From the NCBI GenBank assembly GCA_018398575.1, contig JAGTXZ010000010.1:1984001-2048000 (forward strand): 64,000 bases of DNA. The letters run 5' to 3'. The stretch is from Ampelomyces quisqualis. Its lineage: Eukaryota; Ascomycota; Dothideomycetes; Pleosporales; Phaeosphaeriaceae. This document shows, piece by piece, positions 46,811 to 57,974 of the stretch. The position numbers were made by a program, and so were the translations under genes. The stretch's first letter is position 1. The number at the start of each line of letters is the position of its first letter. A model generated the notes under the pieces. That model had not been told where the DNA came from. It saw only the letters and a program-made list of their open reading frames with translations, and did no database searches.

Positions 46811-47365
46811 TGTGGCCGTCGTGAGCGGTACAGGCCCAGGTGTTATCTCAGCGATGTAAAGGACGCTTCGAACGGCGCGTGGCAAGTTGCGATCGATGAA
46901 CCGGTTGTGCCACCCCCGAATTGCGGGCATGGGCACGAGGCGGGAGAGGAGCTAATGGCTTGGCAAACGTCACGGGATCGCGCGATGTATGATTTTGTCC
47001 TCGACGCGTTGTCCAAGTGTCACACAGCCAACGAGTCATTCCTCGTAAAACAGCGTTCACCCACGAAGTAGATCAAGCTGGAAGATCCGCGAGCCTTTGT
47101 TTTCGGCCTTCCCCATCGGAGAGCTCCATTGTTTGCTGCTCCTCTGTGTGTCTCCGAAACCCACATTCACTTACTCAGCTTTCGAGTTCGCTCTCTACGC
47201 GCCTACCGGAAAGGCTGGAAGCGCTCTGTAGACGAGAAGAAACAACTCTGGGCCCCACACTTCATTGCTGCTTGCCATCTCAGCGTAGGCGGTAGGCTAA
47301 CCTCGGCCTTCGATCTCGTCTTTTTCCCTGGCACTCGATCGCTATGACCATACGGTAACTTCATC
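46811..47365. promoter_or_regulatory. Divergent promoter region between COX16 and MEC1
   Basis: About 555 bp between outward-facing starts. The possible COX16 N-terminal extension (46811-46936) falls here. No binding sites assigned. Confidence 0.4.
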
Positions 47366-50300
47366 ATGGTCCGCAAAGGCGGAGGCTCGACCCAGCGGAT
47401 GCCACCGCCACTGATAACAACTGGACTTAACACATCAAATGGAAACGCGAACCTTCCACCGCCATCCACGATTGCCGCTCAGATTGTGCAAAATGCTTCA
47501 AATTTGCACGCTCGCCATGACGCTGCAGGTAAAGTCTCATTCGGCGAATTAGTCAAAGAGTTTCTCCAGCATCCAAGCACTGACGAGCCTGATCCACAAC
47601 TTGTCGCACTGGTATGTGTGATCGCGGAAGCCGGTTTGGAGGGTCTGTTCAAGGACGACCCCTTCGCGCAAGACCAGCAGAGGCAACAGGGCATCGACAG
47701 CATCTCTGCGTTAAATCTGATAATCCAGAAAAAACCACATCTGCTCCTCAGTGCCAAAGATACAGATGAGCAAGGAAGTCCTCAACCCCCCCTACTTATA
47801 TGGCTTTTCCCAAAACTACTGGGCTTAATGTCACATGTAACACTGCAACCACTTCATCAATACGCTCGAAGCCTACTCGAACTATGCCTGAGCACTCTAG
47901 TGCGCAGTCCTTCATTCTGGCGCAACGCAAGGAGTGTGGCAGCGATGTATAGATCCTCAGTTCAACGTAGGTGCGATCCCCAACTTTCGTCGACATAGCT
48001 GACCAAGGCTAAGTGATTGTTGCGGAGCTCGACTCTGTTAATGACCCTTCTGTACCGCAGACTAAGCCTTTCGGAATTGCACTTCCATCATCAGGCGGTA
48101 TCGCAGAGTTTTGGCCAGAAAGTCAACAGTTCGTTGCACTGCCTCACGAACTTCAGCGAACGATATCATCGCACATTGGTGCGATCTGCATCGGCATGAA
48201 CCTTCTGTTATGCTTGGCGAAGGGTATTCGCCAGCAAAAGGGACTTGGTGCGGGCTCTGCTACATCTGATCACCATCAGCCCTTCATCCTGGACGCCTGT
48301 AATGTATTATGGCAACATTTTCGACGGTGGACAACCACCCCAGAAAAACGATCATTCTACGATGAGACAGTGAATGTATTTCTCATGTTACTTGAAGCAG
48401 TGGCTGTGCCTGCTGTGTTGTCGAAAGACCATTCTTCGGGATGGTTCAAAGCAGCACACACACTCGTTCAGGGGCTCTCTGGTCTTCTGGAAACGCCAAA
48501 TTTCACGGCCACTTCCCAATTGCAGCTCGCTTCCTTACTAGTCCGTCTACGGAACATGGTTGACGGCATCGATGGGCATCGATTGATATCTGACTCTCAT
48601 CAGCCGAAATCGTCATCCATTGTACTTGATTTAGAGGTCGGTGTAGGAAATCTTTGTCACAACCCAGAAAAGTTCTCGGGCTTGCAGAAGGACTTTCAGG
48701 TGTGTACCATGCTATCTTCTTCGTCCGCTAAGCTAATGGCATTCAGTTAGCACTCTGCCTGTGGACATTGCCGGACTCATGGCCTGAGGAGGTCACGACG
48801 GTCCGTCGAGAGCTTTGCTCAAATAAGTCTGGAGGGTTCACTGAGCCGCATCTTCTCGAAGCATCAGCCTCATTACTGAAGACGTTTCGATCGGTCAACC
48901 TTGGTGACGGGAATGTCAGACCATTTAAGCGGCGGAAGACACTGCCAGGGTCCTCAGAAGATGTCAATGAAACAACATATGACCGGCTAACAATGATCCT
49001 GAATGGGAGCTCGCAAGAATCTCCTGTGTTACATTTAATGAATTTGCACAATATTGTCCAGTGAGTATAAATGCCCGCTTTCGGAAAGCACGCTGACCAC
49101 TAAAGGGCGAGATACTCTGCTATGGACGAAGACTCTAATGAGAATGAAATTCAGCAATGTGAAATGCTTTCGGCATTCGCTAAAATCGCCTGCGCAGGGT
49201 CCCGTTGCCTGGAGAATTCTGATAGAAGTTCAGAAGCATGGACTTCGGTACCATGTAGACTTTGCGATTGCGCTTACCCATTCGTCCAAGATTACAGGCC
49301 CCATTGGAACGAAATAGTCCAGGACGAAGACTGGAAAGACGCCATCGCCGCTATGCTCATAATCACTAAGGAGCCCAAGTTTCAGGCGTGCCCGAAGGCT
49401 CGTGTCCTCCTGGCCGTAGCAGTGGGTAGATTCTTCAATCACATCTCGGACGTCGATTACTTGAATCTCGAGACCTGTGAGCTAGGGCAGTGGCTACTAG
49501 GTTCGATGAGTCGATCTTTGAGAGAGCTCAAACTGGCAGCAACGTAAGTGGAGTATCTACTGCGAGATTTTTGGCTCATCTAATCACAGGAGCTCGTTGT
49601 CAGTCTTCTTGAGAGACAGTATCCCGAGACACACCAAACAAAAGAACCGGAGATCGACAATAGAGTTCCTTGGGGCCCTTGCCAAGAGAGACGTGATATC
49701 TGATCATGAGACTCTTATCCTGGCGTATGGTTCTGTCGCTCGGTAAGACTTTGCGCTAAATATCCTAGAACGACACTCACATTATAGCAGTACTTGCAGT
49801 GAATTGGAGCTCCCTATAATCTTGCATCATCTGATAGAGTATCTTGGACATCACAATGCTCTAATATGCGGACTGGCATACACAGAGGTCAGTCACTACT
49901 TTAGACTAGATCATTGACTATCACTGACGAGCGAAGCTTGATGCGATTGCTGCAGAGCTTGAAACAAACACCACACAGCTTTTGCAACCCTATTGGAGGG
50001 TCATCGCCTTCTCTGTAATCAAGGATATCATCAACAAGCCCCAGAAAGCGCAACTACTCGCTGACTTGACCGAGCAAAGCGTTCGTCAACTCTTGCTACT
50101 TACACAAGCCGACACGCTTCCCCATCTCGTTTTGACGAAGCGGAGAGACATAATTGAGAAAATTGCGCAAGCTCGAAAGGTGTCCGTTGGGGAGGTACTG
50201 ACTCAGCCGAAGAGAAACCTCGCAAAGATTCTAGCATTGCTTCTATGCCAGCCTGTGACAGACGTGGAAAGTAGCGCCATGGACAGTCTGGCATCCATCG

Positions 50301-53300
50301 AACCGGCTATTCGCGAAGGTAGTAACAACAAACTTGATGCTTTGCTTGCAGCAGACATTACTGGCGTTGCAATCGAAATTCTACTATTGGCGGCTGACCA
50401 AGATGAGTCGAAAAAGAAGCTGGTATGTCTGCGTCTAAATAGTCACACAACGCAACGCTAAGAAGTGCAGTTCCAAAGGGGTTTTGGCACACTTGCGATA
50501 CTTGCTGAGACGAAGCCGGGACAGCGGAAGTCAACGTCAAAATCGAAAAGCCTTGATCTGTTCTTCGAAACGCACATTCTCGGTATCATCGCTCACTTTA
50601 CAGACATAATCGAGAGTCCTTTGGCGCAAGCCAAGTCGGCTTCCCAGCCGCTTCCGGAGCGCAAAAGAAGCATTGCAGCTATTGGAGAGCTCATTGCCCT
50701 TGCACGTTACAATGTCAACGGAGCCTTGCCACAGGTGAGTGATTCGTTACCCTGGCTACAGAATATGCTGATGCGGAAAGTTTCGTGCTTGCCTTCAATC
50801 AGCAATGGCAGACCCAGATCTATGTGATGACACCTTTGCCATATGGGTCGCTTTCATGAACGTCCTTGAGGGCAGCGAAGTCATGCTTATCATCGATCAA
50901 ACATTTGCACTGATCGTGCAACATTGGTCACTGTTCTCGGAGGAGACCCAGTTACAAGCTAACAAGACCATCGTTGGTCTTACACAGAAGTACGATGCAC
51001 AACTAAGAGCGAGGGTAGAGTTTTTGCCTTCGCTAGCAAGCATACCGATGCTTTCAAAAACGGAAGGTGAACTGGCGCGCTTCAAAGCTATGGTGGATCC
51101 CATCAAAATCTTCGCATCTTTCGGCAATCGTTGCAAGGATCAAGACGCCGTGGTCGTGCGTCAAGCACTCAAGGAGCTTGTCCCGTACTTGGACAACAAT
51201 CAAAAACACCTTCATCAGTCACTCAACGATCAGAAACCACTTCCCGTATTAGCTGCTCTGACTCGGTCCCTCCTCGATGCCAGCATTCGGTTTTCGGAAG
51301 ATCATCGTGACATTAGCACACTGTGCGCACAATGTCTCGGAATAATTGGTGGTCTCGACCCATATCGAGTCGAGAGTGTGCGAGAAAAGAAACGAGTTCT
51401 GATGCTCTCAAACTTCTCCCGGAGAGATGAGGACATCGATTTCGTGGCATTGCTCCTTGAGCAGGTTCTCGTCAAAGTCTTCCTGTCGACGACAAATGCC
51501 AAAGCGCAAGGCTGGATCGCATATGTCATACAAGAGATGCTCAAACACTGCGGGTTCAGTGCTCTCGGAGTGGCAAGGCCACGGTCATCGCAAACGAGTA
51601 CAGAAGCCCAACGATGGCTCGAGATTCCAGAAAGTGTCCGAAACGTCCTGACTCCGTTTCTCAGCTCGAGGTACTCAGTCAACCTCAATCCGAACCTTCA
51701 TTATGAGAGTCCGAGTTATCCCATCTTCAGCAGCACCATAAGCCATAGCACCTGGCTCCAAACATTCGTCTACGACTTGTTGCAAAAGGGTCAAGGTGTC
51801 AACGTGGAGATGGTCTTTCCGGTCTTAGCACGCGTCATACGTGGTTATGACCTGTCGATCGCGACTTTCATCTTGCCATTCGCGGCCTTGAACGTCATTG
51901 TATCCGATGATGAAGCGAGCATGGTGAATGTTGGACGAGAGCTGCTTACTGTTCTTCAAACCAAGATACATTCGCCAGAACAAGCTAACGCAACACTGAT
52001 CAAGCAATGTAGCGAGGTAAATTCCGATAATTCATTTCCCGTAACGATGGACTGACGAAGAACAGAATGTCTTCCAAGCCCTCGACTATCTCTCCATGTG
52101 GGTGCAGGAGAAGAGAAAAGCTGCCACTGAGGCACGGATAATGGCTGGGAAAACAGGTCGTGGCATATCAGATGAAGAGGAGATGAGTGCCATCAAGCAG
52201 ATCAGTCGCGTCGAAGGCTTACAACAGCTCATTCCCGCAGAAGTCATTTCACGACGTGCGGTCGAATGCGGATCTTACGCGCGAGCCCTTTTCCACTGGG
52301 AACAGTACATTCGTCAGCAGCAGCAAGTCAAAGGTAATGCCTCGGATTGGTTTGCCGAGAAGGATGACATGTTGCAGCACTTGCAGATGATCTATGCACA
52401 GATAGATGAACCTGACAGCATAGAGGGAATCTCGGCTCACTTAAAGGTCCTTAACCCAGAGCAACAGATCATCGAGGATCGTAAAGCAGGGCGTTTGACA
52501 GCAGCTCAGAGCTGGTACGAGATTGCTTTAGCTGAAAAGCCGAACGACACGGAGACACAGATCAACCTCTTGACATGCTTGAAAGAGTCCGGTCAATACG
52601 GTAAGGTGAATGCGATTGGTCACGAACGACGGCTAACTGTTGTTCCAGACTCCATACTCAACTACGTTGACGGTTTCCATGCCTCCAATGGTCTATCAAC
52701 CAGTATTCTGCCCTTCGCGGCAGAAGCAGCATGGTCCACGGGCAAGTGGGAACAGTTGGAAAGGATATTGGGCCCCTCGTCCATTCCAGAGAAAATTACG
52801 TTAATCGACTTCAACGTCGGTGTCGGTCGTGCACTACTTGCTTTGCGCCGTAAAGATGGCAGTAAATTTGGAACGCTCATAGCGGCTCTTCGCGAAACAT
52901 TGGCTGCAGGACTTTCTCCATCGACGACAACTTCGATCCAGGCGTGTCATGACCAGCTCGTTAAATTGCATGCTCTGTACGAACTGGAGGCTGTCAGCGG
53001 TATGAATACGACTACGGTTCCAAACCGTGAAGCCATCTTAGAGAATCTCGACCGACGACTGGACATCATTGGTGCTTACACGTCAGACAAGCAATATTTG
53101 CTAGGAGTACGTCGAGCGACCATGTCGCTATCTCGGTAAGTAATGGCAAGACTGCGCTCTCGGACCCACGCTGACTTCCACAGCATCGACTTTACCAATC
53201 TCAACATCGCTGCCGCCTGGCTGACAACAGGGAGACTTGCTCGCAAAGGCGACTTTATGACCACCGCGTTCAATGCTGTCATGCACGCTGAACGATTGGG

Positions 53301-55416
53301 AGATTCAGCGTCCAAGATTGAGTACTCGAAACTTCTATGGAAAGAGGGCCATCATCGAAAGGCTATAAAGAACCTTCGTGGTGCCATCGAAAGCAACGCC
53401 TTCCAACCTGAGGACATTGTGCCAATCAACGTGTCTGTAACAACCACGGGGCGGAGTGATGATCATGGCGACAAAATCAAATGTCACGCCCAGCTGATAC
53501 TTGCAAAGTGGCTAGACAGAGCAGGGCAGACCAAGTCTGGTGCGCTGAAAGAGGAGTACGTGGCAGCAGTCATGTCGTACCCTCGATGGGACAAGGGCCA
53601 CTATTACCTGGGACGATTTTACCTCAAGCTCTTCGAGTCCGAGAAGCGACAGCCCATTACCAAGCAGAGCTCGGAGTACTTGTCTGGCAGTCTACTCAAA
53701 CTTGTCGTCGAGAACTTTGTTCGATCTACTGTCTATGGCACCAAACACTACTATCAGACCTTGCCCAAGATACTCACACTGTGGCTGGACCTGGGTATGG
53801 AAGTCATGAACACGGCACCACGAACGACCCACGACAAGGAGTTTTATGATCACCGGGTGTCATACTTGGGTTACATCAACAAGTACCTGAAACGGTATGC
53901 TGGTGAGCGCATGCCAGCGTTTGCGTGGTACACAGCATTCCCACAAATCATCACTCGAATCAGTCATCCCAATAAGAATGTGTGGGATGCTCTGCAAACA
54001 ATCATCATCAGGGTCGCATCATCGTACCCACAGCAAGCATTGTGGAGTTTGCTGGCTGTGCTTCATTCAACGCAAGACGATCGCCGCGTACGAGGTACCA
54101 CCGTGCTTCAAAAGTTGCGCGATGCATCCAAACGCAAAGGCTCTTCCGTCGACTTGAAGAACCTCATCATTCAGGGCCAGCGCCTCACTGATGCTCTTTT
54201 GGCTGCCTGCGATGCACCAGTTGAAGCACGTGTCTCCCATGTGAGCTTATCGAAGGACCTAGGCTTCAGTCATAAGCTGGCTCCTAGCCAACTGGTCGTA
54301 CCGATAGAAGCAAATTTGCTTCCAAATTTGCCTGCAAGCAACGATAGCAAGACAATTCGAACGCACAATCCCTTCCCAGCGGACGCCATTACGATCAACT
54401 CGTTCATGGACGACGTTTTGGTCCTGTCTTCACTCCAACGACCACGGAAGGTCAATGTCCGTGGTACAGACGGTCGCTCGTACGGTCTCCTGTGCAAACC
54501 AAAGGACGATTTACGCAAGGACCAACGACTCATGGAGTTCAATGCCATGATCAACCGCGCTTTGCAAAAGGACATTGAGTCGAGCAAGCGCCGTCTATAC
54601 ATCAAGACATACGCCGTGACGCCTCTGAACGAGGAATGCGGTACCATCGAATGGGTCGAAGGCCTCAAGCCCATGCGCGACATCATCCTCCGCAACTACA
54701 GACAACACAGCGTATCCATTGACTACACCGAGATCCGGCTCCTCCTCACCGAAGCGACATCCACCCCTTCCAAACTGCCCATCTTCACGGAAAAGATCCT
54801 CGGCCACTTCTACCCCGTGCTGCACGAATGGTTTGTCGAAACCTTCCCCGAGCCCGAAGCCTGGTTCGCCGCACGCCTGCGCTACACGCGTTCCTGCGCC
54901 GTCATGTCCATTGTCGGCCACGTGCTCGGGCTCGGCGACCGACACGGCGAAAACGTGCTCCTGGAACAAGGCAACGGCGGCACCTTCCACGTCGACTTCA
55001 ACTGCCTGTTCGACAAAGGCCTGACGTTTGAAAAACCAGAACTCGTCCCCTTTCGCCTCACGCACAACATGGTCGACGCAATGGGCCCCCAGGGCATCGA
55101 GGGCCCCTTTCGCAAAGCCGCTGAACTCACGTACAGTCTGCTCAGACAGCATCATGACACCCTCATCACTATCCTCGAGACGTTTGTGCATGACCCCACG
55201 GCAGACTTTTTGGGCCCCAGGAGGAAAAAGAAGATTTATGGCGTCCCGGATACGCCGCAGGAAGTGCTTGATATGGTGAGGACAAAAGTCAATGGCTATC
55301 TCAAGGGCGAGAGCGTGCCGTTGAGTGTAGAGGGGTACACGGATGCGTTGATCGCCATGGCCAAGGATCCGTTTAATTTGGCGAGTATGTATATAGGGTG
55401 GTGCGCGTTTTTTTGA
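47366..55416 (+). CDS. MEC1: ATR-type checkpoint kinase MEC1/UVSB
   Basis: Twelve exons join in frame to 2510 residues: 47366-47966, 48014-48699, 48747-49060, 49106-49543, 49590-49742, 49788-49887, 49937-50422, 50471-50734, 50781-52016, 52066-52600, 52649-53135 and 53184-55416. The head is helical-repeat. A UME-like region (ETLILAYGSVAR, LIEYLGHHNALICGLAYTE) is followed by a FAT domain and the PI3K-like kinase. The kinase includes IEWVEGLKPMRDIIL, the catalytic loop GLGDRHGENVLLE (about residue 2350) and HVDFNCLFDKG. The FATC tail ends NLASMYIGWCAFF. IEWVEG and the FATC ending mark ATR rather than ATM or TOR. With its partner (Ddc2/ATRIP) it senses RPA-coated single-stranded DNA and starts the replication and DNA-damage checkpoint. 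Intron 10 (52601-52648) is 48 nt and free of stops. Confidence 0.96.
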
Positions 55417-55828
55417 ACTTTTCCTTTCTTTTGCGGGGGGCGGGGTCTACAATGGGGCGTAAACGCATTTCGTTCAAAGTCGAGTGGGAAACCTTTTTTT
55501 TTTACCACAAGAAAAGAATGCTTGGTTGGGCCGTTGCGAGGACCATGGAGGCTGGAATGTGCAGCTTTCAAAAAGCAACTAGATTTATATATGCACATGT
55601 ATATCGTGCAAAAGACAATTTACAAAGACGTGTCAAGACAGCCGGGTAGTATCTAGAGTGTCAATTTCTCCAAAAGCCATGTGGTATCGCTCGCATATCA
55701 AACACCCCAAGCCGTGATGCAGAAGCAGTGGGAATAAAGCCTAGGAAACAGCAGCAAGAAGCGCTAGGATGCAAAGTATGAAAAAAAAAACATATCCCAA
55801 GGTGATACAAGCATTCGATATAAACCAC
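55417..55828. other. Convergent 3' spacer
   Basis: About 410 bp between the MEC1 and RING-ligase stops, with a T run at 55493-55502 and A runs near 55781-55791 suited to 3' ends on either strand. Confidence 0.5.
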
Positions 55829-57654
55829 TCAAGTCTTCGTCACAGACAACCCTTCCCGTACAAGCACCTCATCACTCGGCGGCGCCGGCTGTGCGCCAGC
55901 CGTACTACTCTCACCCACCTGCTGCGGACTTCTCTCTCTCCTCCTCCCGCCACCAAATACACCGCTCAACCTCGCGCTCATCCGCTTGCTTCTCCGCCAA
56001 TCAGCCGCGGTTGACTCTTCAGTATTCGGCGGCGCAGCATGCTCGGCTACATCACCGCTGCGATTCAAGCGTCGCTGATCCCTGAGACGGCGAAGGTAGT
56101 ATATGCGTTCCTGAGGCGTAGCGTTTGGTCTGTGGCGCAGGGAGAGAATGTCCCGGAAGGCGGAGCGGTGGGGTAGAGAGGTAGTTTGGTCGGAATCTGT
56201 TGACGATGGTGCTGCGTCGGGGTTGTCGTTGGAGGTACTTGAGTCGTGGGATGTTACGGGGCGGAGGTCGACGCGACTGGGGTGGTGGTCAGTTGATGGG
56301 TTTGTTGGGGATGGGGGGAGAGACTTACCATAGTGGACATGTGCCCGACACATTGAGTAGCCACGGATCCACGCACTCGGGGTGGAATTTGTGGTCGCAA
56401 GGTAGGACTCGTAGGTCTTGGCCCTTTTCAAAGTCTTCGGTGCAGATAGAGCACCCGAGATTCTCGTCGGGCGTTGAAGTATCCTTTCCGGTGGTTGCTG
56501 CAGCTGCCACAGCGGACTGTGCGGGAGCGATGCCCTCTTGCTGCTCCTCGGGAGGCGCAATCGTGCTCGTGCTTGGCTGTGTCATGTCGTTTGTTTCTGC
56601 GGCATTTGGTCCATTGCCTGTCTCGTTCGTTGTGGGATTGGTGTGGGTCTGTGAAGCATCAATCCCGTTGATATTCCTGGTCTCCGCGGAGGACGCCAGC
56701 TCGACGTCGGCTGGCTTCGCGGGCTCTTTCTCGCCAAACTTCACAATGGGAATGGTGTCGAGTATCGCTCGGCCCAGTCCTCTTGCTCTACTTTGTCTCG
56801 GTCGACCTAGTACGTTGCGCCGGCCATAGCGCTCGGGGTGGCGATGCGCGCGGATGGCGCCCGTGACGATGATTACCAAGAACAAGGCAGTAATGATCCC
56901 CGTGATGCTGTAGAGTATGATCATAGCCACGGCTGTAGACGGCGACGGGCCCAGCGGATTCGGGTTGGCGAGCCCGCCACTACTGCTGTTGCCATCTCCT
57001 CGCGCACGCACTCCCACTGCATACACATTGTTGCCGCTCAAGCCCTGGATATTGTCCCGAATCGAGGCAGAGGCTTGCTTGTTGGTCATGGATAGCACGG
57101 AAAAGTCTTGCATGACATCGTTGCTCGGCTCATAGTCGCAGTAGTCGGTCGCAGTGCTGTAAAGAATGACGCCCGATATGTTGGCGGCCTTGTACGCCTC
57201 CTCGAATACGCGCTGGGCGCCGACTAAGCCCGCGTAGTCGGCGGGATCGCAGCTGATGTAGGCGATGTCGCCCGCGACTATGTTTGCGACGTTGGAGAAG
57301 TTGATGTTGCGCAGGTTACCCTCGATCTGTCGCACCATCAGCTTGGGAACCAACGAGCGCCATACGCACGAGCACCAAACGCACTGTTTGTGTAGCCGCC
57401 GCCCTTGTAATGGGAACAAGGTCTGCGACCTGCGCCAGCGTCCCAACGCCCTCCTGCAGCGGCAGCGTGCCGTAGAACTGCGCAATAGCCGTGGACGAGT
57501 TGGACGGACTGATCGAAGCCGTCGCGACTGTCGCAAAGAGCAGGCACGTCAGCTGCCATGGCAGGCGCTGCAAATGGGACAGCAACATGGCCGGTCGAAA
57601 CACTAAAAAGGGAGAGCTGGCCGATGTCATAGTCACGGCGGGCTGCGGAAGCAT
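55829..57654 (-). CDS. PA-TM-RING ubiquitin ligase
   Basis: Proposed exons: 57654-57385, 57341-56329 and 56276-55829. The signal peptide is probably read from the inner ATG at 57588 (MLLSHLQRLPWQLTCLLFATV). A luminal protease-associated region follows (SNVANIVAGDIAYISCDPADY). One membrane helix (VAMIILYSITGIITALFLVI) leads to a cytosolic linker and a RING-H2 finger: CSICTEDF, then LPCDHKFHPECVDPWL, ending CPL|C across the last intron, a C3H2C3 pattern. The tail is basic and Ser-rich. Such ligases sit in endosomal or vacuolar membranes and ubiquitinate membrane cargo. The first join is doubtful: a 43-nt GTGCGT-AAG intron keeps the frame, but its third frame reads protein-like (NSAFGARAYGAR), so two small deletions are an alternative. 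Confidence 0.82.
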
Positions 57655-57974
57655 CACGGACACGAGTCACATGACACAGCCTGTCGTTACCTGCCAAGCA
57701 CGCTGCTGTCCATGTCACTTCTGAAACTCGGTCCGACAGACAGTTCAAACACGTCCCCGATTCATGCATCATTGCCATGTCTCTACTCGAAAGAAGTACC
57801 AAAAACGCCTGCGGCCCAGCAACGGGCTGCGACATCCCGAGCATGAAAAAACGCCTTCGTTGTGATGCATACATACAAGCACACAATCTTCAATCATCCC
57901 AACAGGATGACCCATGGCAAACTTGCAATCCATCTCCACTTCTCCACCCTCCCGGATCCGTCAAATGACCCCCC
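57655..57974. other. Spacer between VNX1-like gene and RING ligase
   Basis: 320 bp; both neighbours run leftward. It should hold the RING-ligase promoter and the 3' end of the VNX1-type gene, read in that order on the minus strand. No other signal. Confidence 0.5.

Noticed and set aside
54595..55191. 198-codon minus-strand frame
   Set aside because: Shadow of the conserved MEC1 kinase domain on the other strand.
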